A stretch of 64,000 nucleotides of DNA from Rhizorhabdus dicambivorans. Its GTDB lineage: Bacteria; Pseudomonadota; Alphaproteobacteria; Sphingomonadales; Sphingomonadaceae. The translations under genes were made by a program, and so were the position numbers. A model generated the notes under the pieces. It was given only the letters and a program-made list of their open reading frames with translations. It did not search any database and was not told the DNA's origin. The stretch's first letter is position 1; each line of letters starts with the position of its first letter. The stretch is taken from the NCBI RefSeq assembly GCF_002355275.1, contig NZ_CP023449.1:3202001-3266000 (forward strand), written 5' to 3'. This document shows, one piece after another, positions 8,754 to 17,799 of this stretch.

Positions 8754-9553
8754 CGCCGTCCCTCGACCTCGACGCCTATCTCACGCGGATCGGACTGAAG
8801 CTCGCGCCGGACGCCGACGCAGCCGGCCTCCACACCATCCAGCGCGCCCATCGGCTGAGCATTCCGTTCGAGAATCTCGACATCAGGCTGGGGCGCGGGA
8901 TCAGCCTCGATCCCGATCATGTCTTCGACAAGCTCGTCGTGCGGCGGCGCGGCGGCTATTGCTTCGAACAGAACCAGCTGTTCCTGCGCGCCCTGGCGGC
9001 GATGGGCTTCGATGCCCGCCCCCTGCTCGCCCGGGTGTGGCTGTTCACCGCCGACGTCCCGCCGCGCACCCACACGCTCAACCTCGTCACCATCGAGGGC
9101 CGGCCGTGGATCGCCGATGCCGGCTTCGGCGGCAGCTACACGCCGCCAATGCCGCTGGCGGACGGCGCGGAAGGGACATCGCCGGACGGCGCCCATTTCC
9201 GGCTGCTCCAGTCGGACGACCTCGGCTGGCTGCTCGAGCGGCGCGCCGCGCCCGACGCCGATTGGGAAGCGCAGTACAGCTTCACCCTCGATCAGGTGGT
9301 GCCCGCCGACCTCGAACTGTCGAACCATTGGACCGCGACGCGGCCCGATACCCGCTTCACCAGCCTCTCGGTGGTCAGCCTGTGCCTGCCCTCGGGCCTC
9401 GCCGCGCTGACCGACCGCCACTATAGCCGCCGCAATGGCGACCAGCATGTCGAGGCGGATATCGAGAGCGCCAAGGCCTACCGGCTGCGACTCAACTTCG
9501 TGTTCGGGATCATCCTCGACGAAGTCGAGGTGATGGGACTGGGGCTGTATTGA
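8744..9553 (+). CDS. nat: Arylamine N-acetyltransferase
   Basis: Transfers acetyl from acetyl-CoA to arylamines, hydrazines or similar acceptors. The 269-residue product has the complete cysteine-protease-like triad: Cys73 in RRGGYCFEQN, His110 in RTHTLNLV and Asp125 in IADAGFGG, plus the family opening LTRIGLKL and SIPFENLDI. Both length and triad spacing match bacterial NAT enzymes. The start at 8744 overlaps the DUF3617 gene by ten bases. Bacterial NAT genes sometimes sit in secondary-metabolite loci; nothing like that is seen here. Confidence 0.93.
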   Translation: MPVTPSLDLDAYLTRIGLKLAPDADAAGLHTIQRAHRLSIPFENLDIRLGRGISLDPDHVFDKLVVRRRGGYCFEQNQLFLRALAAMGFDARPLLARVWLFTADVPPRTHTLNLVTIEGRPWIADAGFGGSYTPPMPLADGAEGTSPDGAHFRLLQSDDLGWLLERRAAPDADWEAQYSFTLDQVVPADLELSNHWTATRPDTRFTSLSVVSLCLPSGLAALTDRHYSRRNGDQHVEADIESAKAYRLRLNFVFGIILDEVEVMGLGLY

Positions 9554-9573
9554 AACCGAACTCGTCCCCTCCA

Positions 9574-9664
9574 CGTCGCCCCGGCGGAGGCCGGGGGCGC
9601 CACGGGTTCCTGCTACAGGTTCACCGCACCCCCTCTTACGGCCCCGGCCTCCGCCGGGGCGACG
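9574..9664. repeat. REPIN-like repeat, CGTCGCCCCGG variant
   Basis: Inverted arms CGTCGCCCCGGCGGAGGCCG and GGCCTCCGCCGGGGCGACG separated by about 50 bases, between nat and the transporter. The right arm ends four bases before the transporter ATG, so the repeat reaches into its ribosome-binding region. Confidence 0.8.
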
Positions 9665-9668
9665 CGAA

Positions 9669-10964
9669 ATGAGTTCCACCACCCAACCCCGCAACCCCGT
9701 CCGCTCGGTGGTCGGCGGATCGCTCGGCAATCTGGTCGAGTGGTATGACTGGTATATCTACTCGGCCTTCTCGCTCTATTTCGCCAAGAGCTTCTTTCCA
9801 GAGGGCGACGCGACTGCGCAGCTCCTCGCCACCAGCGTGGTCTTCGCGATCGGCTTCCTGATGCGGCCGCTGGGCGGCTGGCTGCTCGGCATCCTGGCCG
9901 ACCGCTATGGCCGCAAGACCGCGCTGACCTGGTCGATCACCCTGATGTGCGCGGGATCGCTGATCATCACCTGCGTGCCCACCTATGCCGCGATCGGCAT
10001 CTGGGCGCCGCTGCTGCTCACCTTCGCGCGCATGGCGCAAGGCCTGAGCTTGGGCGGCGAGTTCGGCACCGCCGCGACCTACCTCACCGAGATCGCCCCG
10101 CCGGACAGGCGCGGCTTCTGGTCCAGCTTTCAATATGTGACGCTGATCGCCGGCCAGCTGCTCGCGCTGGCGTTGCTCGTCACCCTACAATTCTTCTTCC
10201 TCACCGAGGCGCAGCTGGAAGCCTGGGGCTGGCGCTTCGCCTTCGCCACCGGCGCGGTGCTGGCGATCAGCGTATTCTGGCTGCGGCGCGGGATCGACGA
10301 GACCCCCGACTTCATCGAGGAATCCTCAGGCGAGCGCCGCAAGGGCGGCCTCCTCACCCTGCTGCGCGAACGGCCCAAGCAGTTCGCGCTGGTGTTCGGC
10401 CTGTCGATCGGCAGCAATGTCAGCTTCTACGCCTTCACCACCTATATGCAGAAATATCTGGTCGCGAGCGCGGGCTTCGCCAAGGACCAGGCATCGCTGA
10501 TCTGCTCGGGCGCGTTGATCTTCTACATCATCATCCAGCCGATGCTGGGTGCGCTGTCAGACAAGATCGGCCGCAAGCCGCTGCTCTACTGGTGCTGGAT
10601 CGGCGGGGTGATCGCCACCGTGCCGCTGTTCACCGCGCTGGGCGCGGCGACCGGCATGTTCGAGGCTTTCCTGCTGCTCTGCGTCGCCTATCTGATCATC
10701 TCGGGATCCAGCGCCACCAGTGCGGTGGTGAAGGCCGAACTGTTCCCTCCGCACGTACGCGCGCTGGGCGTGGGCCTGCCCTATGCGCTCAGCCAGGCGA
10801 TCTTCGGCGGCACCGCGGAGTCGGTGGCCTTGTGGTTCAAGAGCGAGGGCGTGGAAGCCGCCTTCTTCTGGTATGTCACCGGCTGTATGGCCGTGGCGCT
10901 GGTCACCACCCTGTTCGTGCCCGAGACCCGCTGGCCGGGCGGAAGGCCGAAGCGCGGCGCCTGA
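9669..10964 (+). CDS. MFS transporter, metabolite:H+ symporter family (KgtP-like)
   Basis: 431 residues with 12 predicted membrane segments. The opening SVVGGSLGNLVEWYDWYIYS and RPLGGWLLGILADRYGRKTA (loop 2-3 motif) are characteristic of the MHS family, which includes alpha-ketoglutarate permease, proline/betaine and citrate carriers. GLSLGGEFGTAATYLTEIAP further supports the KgtP/ShiA branch. The substrate is most likely a dicarboxylate, but the sequence does not prove it. The next gene starts four bases after the stop, suggesting co-transcription. The ATG lies almost directly after a REPIN arm, and no strong ribosome site is evident. Confidence 0.88.
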   Translation: MSSTTQPRNPVRSVVGGSLGNLVEWYDWYIYSAFSLYFAKSFFPEGDATAQLLATSVVFAIGFLMRPLGGWLLGILADRYGRKTALTWSITLMCAGSLIITCVPTYAAIGIWAPLLLTFARMAQGLSLGGEFGTAATYLTEIAPPDRRGFWSSFQYVTLIAGQLLALALLVTLQFFFLTEAQLEAWGWRFAFATGAVLAISVFWLRRGIDETPDFIEESSGERRKGGLLTLLRERPKQFALVFGLSIGSNVSFYAFTTYMQKYLVASAGFAKDQASLICSGALIFYIIIQPMLGALSDKIGRKPLLYWCWIGGVIATVPLFTALGAATGMFEAFLLLCVAYLIISGSSATSAVVKAELFPPHVRALGVGLPYALSQAIFGGTAESVALWFKSEGVEAAFFWYVTGCMAVALVTTLFVPETRWPGGRPKRGA

Positions 10965-10968
10965 TCCG

Positions 10969-11715
10969 ATGTGCGTGCTCGCCCTCGCCTGGAACGCGCA
11001 TCCGCGCTGGGGGCTGGTCGTCGCCGGCAATCGCGACGAATATCATGCCCGCCCCGCAGCACCGCTCGCGCGGTGGGATGATGATCCCTCGCTGATCGCC
11101 GGACGCGACCTCCAGTCGGGCGGAACCTGGATGGGCGTGTCGGAAGCCGGCCGCTTCGCCGTCGTCACCAACCTGCGCGGCCATGGCGGGCCGGAGCCCC
11201 ACCGGCCCTCGCGCGGCGCGCTGGTTACCGACCTGCTGGCGGGGGCGGACCCGGACGGGATCGCGATAGAGGCCTATAATCCGGTGAACCTGATCGCCCT
11301 CGACAGCTGGCGCGCGCGCTTCCTGTCGAACCGGCCGGCGGCGCTGCGCACCGATCTGGCCCCCGGCCTCTACGGCCTGTCGAACGGCACGCTGGACGAA
11401 CCCTGGCCGAAGACCTTGCGGCTCAAGTCGATCCTGCTCGAATGGCTGACGGGCGCCGCCGAGAATCCCGCCCTGCTGCTCGACGGCCTGCGCGAGGAGG
11501 TGCTGCCCGACATCGGGGTCGATCCCGACACGCCCTCCGACATGCCCGAGCCGAACCACAGCCCGATCTTCATCCGCGATCGCCGATACGGAACGCGGTG
11601 CAGTTCGGTGGTTGCGATCGAACGTAACGGCCGGGGTCGGTTCATCGAACGCCGCTTCGATTCCGAGGCCCGGCACAGCGGCGACTCGGAGCTGGAGTTC
11701 CGCTGGAAAGATTGA
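10969..11715 (+). CDS. NRDE family protein (TANGO2 homologue)
   Basis: The 248-residue protein begins MCVLALAWNAHPRWGLVVAG followed by NRDEYHARP, the diagnostic N-terminal Cys2 and NRDE motif of the TANGO2 family. Later family signatures are DLQSGGTWMGV and PSRGALVTDLL. The fold is Ntn-hydrolase-like, with Cys2 as putative nucleophile. The eukaryotic homologue is linked to lipid/heme handling; the bacterial role is not established. It sits four bases behind the MHS transporter and is probably in the same transcript. Confidence 0.88.
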   Translation: MCVLALAWNAHPRWGLVVAGNRDEYHARPAAPLARWDDDPSLIAGRDLQSGGTWMGVSEAGRFAVVTNLRGHGGPEPHRPSRGALVTDLLAGADPDGIAIEAYNPVNLIALDSWRARFLSNRPAALRTDLAPGLYGLSNGTLDEPWPKTLRLKSILLEWLTGAAENPALLLDGLREEVLPDIGVDPDTPSDMPEPNHSPIFIRDRRYGTRCSSVVAIERNGRGRFIERRFDSEARHSGDSELEFRWKD

Positions 11716-11889
11716 CCGGAGCTGGTCATCTGCGCCCCCCGCCACCGATCGCATGCGTGATGCGCGACGGATTTCAAGCGAACTGGTGAAGAAATCGTCT
11801 CGCGGACGCGCATCCGGGGGCTTTACGGACTTGCGCATGTAACACTGCACGGCTTAATGTATGTATCCTCACTATTGGAGACTCCATTG

Positions 11890-12177
11890 ATGCGTTCTAC
11901 AATGATTCGCGCCGCCATCTTGTCGGCGCTTGCGATCCCGGCGGCCGTCTTCGCGCAGGCTGAAGCCCCCGCGATCAAGACCGGCATGCTGGTCACCAGC
12001 GCCGACGGCAAGCGCGTGGGCCGCATCTATGATCTCGACAAGAAGGACGGCGCGGTCACTGCGGTCCAGATCATCCGCGATTCGCGCATCATCCGCATTT
12101 CCGCATCGACGCTGACCCCGGCCGAAAAGGGCCTGACGACCAGCCTGTCGAGCGCGGACGTCGCCAAGCTCAAGTAA
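11890..12177 (+). CDS. Small exported PRC-barrel-like protein
   Basis: 95 residues; start chosen at ATG 11890 because GGAG lies at 11877-11880, nine bases ahead. The signal peptide is MRSTMIRAAILSALAIPAAVFAQ. The mature 70 residues (KTGMLVTSADGKRVGRIYDL onward, then DGAVTAVQIIRDSRIIRISA) look like a short PRC-barrel beta fold. Function is unknown. It is monocistronic: a strong hairpin terminator follows at 12200. Confidence 0.75.
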   Translation: MRSTMIRAAILSALAIPAAVFAQAEAPAIKTGMLVTSADGKRVGRIYDLDKKDGAVTAVQIIRDSRIIRISASTLTPAEKGLTTSLSSADVAKLK

Positions 12178-12199
12178 GAGCCACCCTCCCCCCCCCATG

Positions 12200-12237
12200 C
12201 GCCGCGCGCCGTTTCGACGGCAGCGCGGCGTCTTTTT
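12200..12237. terminator. Rho-independent terminator, shared by convergent genes
   Basis: GC-rich stem CGCCGCGC-GCCG / CGGC-AGCGCGGCG around loop TTTCGA, followed by TCTTTTT. It lies between the PRC-like gene (+) and the end of the metallo-hydrolase gene (-) at 12239. The T-run favours the plus strand. Confidence 0.85.
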
Positions 12238-12238
12238 A

Positions 12239-13303
12239 TCAGGGGATGGTCAGCGCCTGCCCCGGCGCGGTGCTGATGAAGCGGTCGGGGGCGATGCCGG
12301 CCTCCCTCCGCCGGGCGGCCAGTTCCGCCGGCGGCCGATCCGCCGCCTCCTCCGTAAGCCGGAAGGTGCCCCAGTGAATGCCGAGCGCATGACCGGCGCC
12401 TAGCACCTTGAAAACCGTGACGGCCTGGGCCGGATCGATATGGTTGCTGCCGAATATCTCGCGCGGATGATAGGCGCCGATCGGCAGGATCGCGAGACGG
12501 AAGGGCCCGTGTCGCGCGGCAAGCCTTGGCCAACTTCCGTCACCCCAGCCGGCATCGCCCGCGAAGAAGATGTTGCCACCCGGCAGGGTGACGGTAAAGC
12601 CGCTCCATAGCGCGCGGTTGCGATCCTCGATCCAGCGCGATCCCCAATGATGGACGCGCTCGACGATCACCGAGACGCCGGGCCGGACGGATACCACCCC
12701 GTCCCAGTCGCGAGCCTCGGCGGAAATCCCACGGCTTTCCAGAATCGTGTCATTGCCGAGGCTGGTGACGATCAGCGGCCGGTCCCGCGCCCACAGCCTT
12801 GCCAGCGTAGGCAGGTCCATATGGTCGTAATGATTGTGGCTGACCAGGACGAGGTCGATCTTCGGCAGATCCTCGAAGCGCACCCCCGGTGCCCGCACCC
12901 GACGCGGGCCCACCCGGTTCCACGGACCCGCGACGTCCGACCAGATCGGATCGGTCAGGATGTTGAGCCCCTGGGTCTGGACCAGCACGGTCGCGTGGCC
13001 GATCCAGGTCACCCGCATCGCGCCGCCATCCACCCGTGCGGGCGGACGCGTCTGGCGGACCGGGATCACCTCCGGCCAGCCCGCGTCACGCTGCCCGGTC
13101 GCCGCCTGCCACAGGCGCTTGAGGCCGATCTTTCGTGGGACGCCGCTTTCCTGGACCCGGTCGGGGTTGAAGAAACGCTGCCCGTCGAAATGCGTGCTCA
13201 CCGGCCCGCGATAATAGATGCGGTCGAGATAGAGCGGCCGGGCCCACCAGAGGGCAGCCAAAGCCAGCACCAGAAAGGCGACGGCGATGGCTGCCCTCTT
13301 CAT
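12239..13303 (-). CDS. Metallo-beta-lactamase-fold hydrolase (UlaG / NAPE-PLD-like), membrane-anchored
   Basis: 354 residues from ATG 13303. The first 20 residues (MKRAAIAVAFLVLALAALWW) form a single N-terminal membrane anchor or uncleaved signal. The catalytic domain has THATVLV-like WIGHATVLVQT, the zinc motif SHNHYDHMD, FFAGDAGW and a late GIHWGTF, the pattern of the NAPE-PLD/RomA/UlaG branch of the superfamily, acting on phosphodiester or lactone bonds. The start lies 10 bases after the fumarase stop on the same strand, so it is probably co-transcribed. The true substrate is unknown. Confidence 0.85.
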   Translation of the reverse strand: MKRAAIAVAFLVLALAALWWARPLYLDRIYYRGPVSTHFDGQRFFNPDRVQESGVPRKIGLKRLWQAATGQRDAGWPEVIPVRQTRPPARVDGGAMRVTWIGHATVLVQTQGLNILTDPIWSDVAGPWNRVGPRRVRAPGVRFEDLPKIDLVLVSHNHYDHMDLPTLARLWARDRPLIVTSLGNDTILESRGISAEARDWDGVVSVRPGVSVIVERVHHWGSRWIEDRNRALWSGFTVTLPGGNIFFAGDAGWGDGSWPRLAARHGPFRLAILPIGAYHPREIFGSNHIDPAQAVTVFKVLGAGHALGIHWGTFRLTEEAADRPPAELAARRREAGIAPDRFISTAPGQALTIP

Positions 13304-13313
13304 GGAATGCGGA

Positions 13314-14837
13314 TCAGGCGTTCTCGAGCAGCTTCTCGCGCGCGATCTTCTCGCGCCACACCAGCGGGGCGGTGTGGTGGACGCTCTCGCCGGTCGCATC
13401 GACCGCTACGGTGACGGGCATGTCCTTCACATCGAACTCGTAGATCGCCTCCATGCCCAGATCGGCGAAGCCGACGACCTTCGCGCCCTTGATCGCGCGG
13501 GCGACCAGATAGGCGGCGCCGCCGACCGCCATGAGATAGGCCGCCTTGTGCTGCTTGATCGCCTCGATCGCCACCGGGCCGCGCTCGGCCTTGCCGACCA
13601 TCGCGATAAGGCCGGTCTTCTCCAGCATCATGCCGGTGAACTTGTCCATGCGGGTCGCGGTGGTCGGGCCGGCCGGTCCGACAACCTCGTCGCGCACCGG
13701 ATCGACCGGGCCGACATAATAGATCACCCGGCCCTTGAAATCGACGGGCAGCTCCTCGCCCTTGGCCAGCATGTCCTGGATGCGCTTGTGCGCGGCGTCG
13801 CGGCCGGTGAGCATCTTGCCGTTGAGCAGCAGCCGGTCGCCCGGCTTCCAGCTCGCCACCTGTTCGGGGGTCAGGCTGTCGAGATCGACCTTGATCGCCT
13901 CCTTGGACGGGGTCCATTCGACCTTCGGCCATTCGTCGAGGCTCGGCGGCTCCAGGAAGGCCGGGCCCGATCCGTCGAGGTGAAAATGCGCGTGGCGGGT
14001 CGCGGCGCAGTTCGGGATCATCGCGATCGGCTTCGACGCGGCATGGGTCGGATAATCCATGATCTTGACGTCGAGGATGGTGGCGAGGCCGCCCAGCCCC
14101 TGCGCGCCGATGCCGAGCGCGTTGACCTTGTCAAATATCTCGATGCGCAGGCGCTCGATATCGTTCTGCGGTCCGCGCTGCTTGAGCTGGGCCATGTCGA
14201 TGTCGCCCATCAGCGACTCCTTGGCCATCGTCATCGCCTTTTCGGCGGTGCCGCCGATACCGATGCCGAGCATGCCCGGCGGGCACCAGCCGGCGCCCAT
14301 TTTCGGGATCTGCTCGATCACCCAGTCGACGATCGACTCGCTCGGGTTGAGCATGGCGAATTTCGACTTGTTCTCCGAACCGCCGCCCTTGGCCGCGACC
14401 GCGACCTCGACATGATGGCCCGGCACCATCTCGACATTCATCACCGAGGGGGTGTTGTCCTTGGTGTTGACCCGGCTGAAGGCGGGATCCCTGAGGATAG
14501 AGGCGCGCAGCTTGTTCTCGGGGTGGAGATAGGCGCGGCGCACGCCCTCGTCGACGACCTCCTGCAGGCTGCGCTCCGAATCGAGCATGCACTGCTGGCC
14601 CCATTTGATGAACACCGTGACGATGCCGGTGTCCTGGCAGATCGGGCGGTGTCCCTCGGCGCACATCCGGCTGTTGGTCAGGATCTGCGCGATCGCGTCC
14701 TTGGCCGCCGGGCCCTGCTCGGCCTCATAGGCGGCGCCCAGCGCGCGGATATAATCCATCGGGTGATAATAGCTGATATATTGGAGGGCGTCGGCGACGC
14801 TCTCGATCAGATCGGCTTCCTTGATGATGACGGTCAT
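13314..14837 (-). CDS. fumA: Fumarate hydratase, class I (4Fe-4S)
   Basis: Converts fumarate to malate in the TCA cycle. The 507-residue product from ATG 14837 fuses the usual alpha and beta parts: an N-terminal half with SRMCAEGHRPICQDTG, MGAGWCPPGML and PNCAATRHAHF (the three cluster-binding Cys regions), and a C-terminal swivelling half with RDAAHKRIQD and GPTTATRMDKFTGMML. Oxygen-sensitive 4Fe-4S enzymes of this size are the single-gene class I fumarases. The frame extends upstream to 14963 without family sequence. The MBL-fold gene follows closely. Confidence 0.95.
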   Translation of the reverse strand: MTVIIKEADLIESVADALQYISYYHPMDYIRALGAAYEAEQGPAAKDAIAQILTNSRMCAEGHRPICQDTGIVTVFIKWGQQCMLDSERSLQEVVDEGVRRAYLHPENKLRASILRDPAFSRVNTKDNTPSVMNVEMVPGHHVEVAVAAKGGGSENKSKFAMLNPSESIVDWVIEQIPKMGAGWCPPGMLGIGIGGTAEKAMTMAKESLMGDIDMAQLKQRGPQNDIERLRIEIFDKVNALGIGAQGLGGLATILDVKIMDYPTHAASKPIAMIPNCAATRHAHFHLDGSGPAFLEPPSLDEWPKVEWTPSKEAIKVDLDSLTPEQVASWKPGDRLLLNGKMLTGRDAAHKRIQDMLAKGEELPVDFKGRVIYYVGPVDPVRDEVVGPAGPTTATRMDKFTGMMLEKTGLIAMVGKAERGPVAIEAIKQHKAAYLMAVGGAAYLVARAIKGAKVVGFADLGMEAIYEFDVKDMPVTVAVDATGESVHHTAPLVWREKIAREKLLENA

Positions 14838-14982
14838 GGCCCCGGCTCCGAAAATCTCTGCCCAACTGCCGGTGGCATAGACGCGAAGCACCGAGCGGTC
14901 AGCCAGAAAATGAAGGCTTGTGGCCATCATGGCCTGCACGCTGCGCGGTGGAAATAGTTTCATTTGTTGCTATATCGGCGTC

Positions 14983-15873
14983 ATGCTCAAGACCGATCAG
15001 ACCATTGCGGCCAGCCCGCCGCCCGGCGCCGCCGCCGACTGGACCATTCCGCAGAAGTGGGAGGCGTATGGCGCGTCGGAGCACGCGACCTGGGACAAGC
15101 TGTTCGCGCGCCAGACGGCGATGCTGCCGGGGCGAGTCGTACCCGCCTTCCTCGAAGGCGTCGCGCTGGCGGGACTCGACCGGCCCGGCATCCCGAATTT
15201 CGAGGAGCTTTCCGAGCGGCTGATGAAAGCCACCGGATGGCAGGTGTTGGCGGTTCCCGGCCTGGTGCCGGAGGATGTGTTCTTCGACCATCTCGCCCAT
15301 CGTCGCTTCGTCGCGGGCAGCTTTATCCGCCGCCCCGATCAGCTGGACTACCTCCAGGAACCCGATGTCTTCCACGACGTGTTCGGCCATGTACCGCTGC
15401 TCGCCCACCCGATCTTCGCCGATTATATGCAGGCCTATGGCCAGGGCGGGCTGCGGGCGCTGGAGAAGGGTGCGATCGACCGGCTGGCGCGGCTCTACTG
15501 GTACACGGTCGAGTTCGGGCTGATCCGAGACGGGGACGGCTGCAAGCTCTACGGCGCGGGGATCGTCTCCTCCTATGGCGAATCGATCTTCGCGCTCGAC
15601 GATCCATCGCCCAACCGGATCGGCTTCGACCTGAAGCGGGTGATGCGTACCCGCTACCGGATCGACGATTATCAGCAGAATTATTTCGTGATCGACAGCT
15701 TCGACGATCTGCTGCGCCAGACCATCGAGACCGATTTCGCACCGCTCTATCGCGAGATCGCCGAACAGCCCGATTATGAACCGGGCGAGATTGCCCCCGG
15801 CGACGTGGTGCTCACCCCGGGCACGCAGGCCTATGCCCGGCAGAAGGCCGGGCAGCTTTCCCCGGCCCAATGA
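14983..15873 (+). CDS. phhA: Phenylalanine-4-hydroxylase
   Basis: Tetrahydropterin- and iron-dependent enzyme turning phenylalanine into tyrosine, the first step of Phe catabolism. The 296-residue product from ATG 14983 carries the facial triad His131 and His136 in PDVFHDVFGHVPLL and Glu177 in YWYTVEFGL. GDGCKLYGAGIVSSYGES and DDYQQNYFVIDSFDDL are further family blocks. Length and absence of a regulatory domain match the monomeric bacterial enzyme. No pterin recycling gene (phhB) is adjacent. A bidirectional terminator follows. Confidence 0.96.
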   Translation: MLKTDQTIAASPPPGAAADWTIPQKWEAYGASEHATWDKLFARQTAMLPGRVVPAFLEGVALAGLDRPGIPNFEELSERLMKATGWQVLAVPGLVPEDVFFDHLAHRRFVAGSFIRRPDQLDYLQEPDVFHDVFGHVPLLAHPIFADYMQAYGQGGLRALEKGAIDRLARLYWYTVEFGLIRDGDGCKLYGAGIVSSYGESIFALDDPSPNRIGFDLKRVMRTRYRIDDYQQNYFVIDSFDDLLRQTIETDFAPLYREIAEQPDYEPGEIAPGDVVLTPGTQAYARQKAGQLSPAQ

Positions 15874-15875
15874 AA

Positions 15876-15906
15876 AAGGGGCCGGTCGCTGCCGACCGGC
15901 CCCCTT
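15876..15906. terminator. Hairpin terminator between convergent phhA and pspC-like genes
   Basis: Ten-base perfect stem GGGGCCGGTC / GACCGGCCCC with a six-base loop, preceded by a run of five A (T-run on the minus strand) and followed by TT. It can serve both strands. Confidence 0.75.
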
Positions 15907-15922
15907 CAAACCCGCAGTACGG

Positions 15923-16201
15923 TCAGGCGGCGAGCGGAAGCTCGGCCATCTCCGCATCATTGTCGGCGCCGCGCGCTTCGATGGCGGCGGGCCGGGCCTC
16001 ACGCTTCGGAAAGATCAGGCGCGAGGCCAGCACCACGGCGCCGAGGCCGAAATAGGCGATCAGCACGATCTTCGGGCTGAAGAGCAGCGCGGTCGCGAAC
16101 AGGATGCGCAGCCAGTTGGCATTGAAGCCGAAATCCTGCCCGATCGCCTCGCAGACGCCGAAGAAGGTGTCGTGGCGCCAGAAGGTGTTGTTGCTCGTCA
16201 T
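15923..16201 (-). CDS. PspC domain protein
   Basis: 92 residues from ATG 16201. The segment FFGVCEAIGQDFGFNANWLR followed by ILFATALLF is a compact PspC domain: an amphipathic part plus the first membrane helix. A second hydrophobic stretch (IVLIAYFGLGAVVLASRLIF) follows, then a polar tail. PspC domains act in envelope-stress sensing, but no pspA or pspB gene lies nearby, so the role is uncertain. The first residues (TSNNTFWRHDT) replace the usual Lys-Arg-rich opening. Confidence 0.8.
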   Translation of the reverse strand: MTSNNTFWRHDTFFGVCEAIGQDFGFNANWLRILFATALLFSPKIVLIAYFGLGAVVLASRLIFPKREARPAAIEARGADNDAEMAELPLAA

Positions 16202-16618
16202 CGTCCCGTTCCCAATTCCTGGCGGACCCGATCGTCCGCGCTCATGTCTTCTCTTCAGCACAAGCCGTGCCAAATACCTCTACCGTTTATTTTCAATGGT
16301 TTAGACGAAGGCCGTTCTTATCGCCGCCATCCGCTGGCCGAAAATCCCACCGATAGTTAGGAAATCCCGCCAGCCGTTCAACCGCCTCTCCGGCGCCCTC
16401 TATAGGGTCTGGAAATTAATCATGACTGTACGGACGGAACCGCCGGCGCCGAACCTTGGCGACCAGGCACCGAGGCCGATGCCCCGACCGGCGGCGCGTC
16501 GAGCACGAGGGGCGGTGCCACGCATGGCTTCTGCCCGCAGTCCCACGTCAAAAGGAAGACGGAGAAGCGGGATCCCGGGTCAGGCCCGGGATGACGATGG
16601 AGTCGAAGGGCTTTGCGC
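16202..16618. other. 417-base gap with a single REP-type palindrome
   Basis: Between the PspC gene and wecB. At about 16569-16595 it holds one arm of the REP family (GGGATCCCGGGTCAGGCCCG then GGATGACG) without a partner. A 66-codon plus-strand frame at 16422 is Arg/Pro-rich, has no ribosome site and runs through the repeat, so I do not call it. Otherwise nothing recognisable. Confidence 0.6.
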
Positions 16619-17719
16619 CTAGCCCGCCGCCGATCGCCGCCGCAGGTCCTCCACGCAGCGCAGCGCCGTCTTGCCGTCCCACATGTCGGGGCGCCTGCGG
16701 TCCTGTCGGGGCTGCGCCAGCGCCGCCAGCAGCCGCTCCAGCAGGTTGCCCGCGTTGACGAGCTGGGCCGTCCCCTCGCTGATCGTGATCGGGCGCTCGG
16801 TATTCTCGCGCAGGGTCAGGCAGGGGATGCCGAGATAGGTGGTCTCCTCCTGGATGCCGCCCGAGTCCGTGATGACCGCCGCCGCGCCGGCGACGAGGCT
16901 CATGAAGCGGACATAGGCGGCCGGGCCGACCAGCCGGACCCCGGCGCCCTCCAGCCGTGCCGCGCCGGCCTCGCCCAGCCTCTGGCGGGTGCGCGGGTGG
17001 ACCGGGAAGACCAGCGGCAGATGCGCCTGCACCGCGACCAGCGCCTCGACCAGCCGGTCCAGCTGCTCGGGCACGTCGACGTTCGACGGGCGGTGGAGCG
17101 TCACCACGCCATAGCCGCCCGGCGCATGGCCCAGCTCGCCCGGATAGTCGGCGGCCTCGATCGCGGGGCGGACCAGCTCATAGCTGTCCATCATGATGTT
17201 GCCGACACGGGTGATGCGGTCTTCCGGGATGCCTTCGTTGCGCAGATTCTCGTCGGCGTCGGGCGACGGGGTCCACAGCACGTCGGCGAGCACGTCGGTG
17301 ACGAGCCGGTTGAGCTCCTCGGGCATGTCGCGGTCGCGGCTGCGCAGGCCGGCTTCCAGATGCACGATCGGGATGCGCAGCTTGCCCGCCGCCATGGAGC
17401 AGGCCGCGGTCGAATTGACGTCGCCGACGACGATCAGCCAGTCGGGCCGCTCCTCCATCGCCAGCTTCTCATAGGCGATCATCACCCTGCCGGTCTGTTC
17501 GGCATGGGTGCCCGAGCCGATGCCGAGATGATGGTCCGGCGCCGGCAGTCCGAGGTCGGCGAAGATATCGTCGGACATCGCCGCGTCATAATGCTGGCCG
17601 GTGTGGACGATGACGGGCCGGAAGTCCCCGGTCGCCTTCAGAGCGTGCCAGAGCGGCGCCACCTTCATGAAATTGGGCCGCGCGGCGGCGATCAGGTGGA
17701 CGAGGATCGGCTTGGTCAT
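16619..17719 (-). CDS. wecB: UDP-N-acetylglucosamine 2-epimerase (non-hydrolysing)
   Basis: Interconverts UDP-GlcNAc and UDP-ManNAc for surface polysaccharide synthesis. 366 residues, the usual length, with two Rossmann-like halves. Family blocks: AARPNFMKVAPLWHAL, VHTGQHYDAAMSDDIF, VVGDVNSTAACS, VHLEAGLRSRDRDMPEELNR, VTLHRPSNVD and TDSGGIQEETTYLGIPCLTL with RENTERP (UDP-binding). No other polysaccharide genes lie next to it; the neighbours are a gap and a metal exporter, so the gene is isolated from its usual pathway cluster. Confidence 0.94.
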   Translation of the reverse strand: MTKPILVHLIAAARPNFMKVAPLWHALKATGDFRPVIVHTGQHYDAAMSDDIFADLGLPAPDHHLGIGSGTHAEQTGRVMIAYEKLAMEERPDWLIVVGDVNSTAACSMAAGKLRIPIVHLEAGLRSRDRDMPEELNRLVTDVLADVLWTPSPDADENLRNEGIPEDRITRVGNIMMDSYELVRPAIEAADYPGELGHAPGGYGVVTLHRPSNVDVPEQLDRLVEALVAVQAHLPLVFPVHPRTRQRLGEAGAARLEGAGVRLVGPAAYVRFMSLVAGAAAVITDSGGIQEETTYLGIPCLTLRENTERPITISEGTAQLVNAGNLLERLLAALAQPRQDRRRPDMWDGKTALRCVEDLRRRSAAG

Positions 17720-17799
17720 GAGGGGCCTTTTATCGTCTGTTCGGTTCGTGTCGAGCGCGGCCGCTGAGCCGCATCGCCCTTCCCTACCGACTCAGAAAA

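Noticed and set aside
16422-16622. 66-codon frame before wecB
   Set aside because: No ribosome site, Arg/Pro-rich composition, and it runs through a REP arm.
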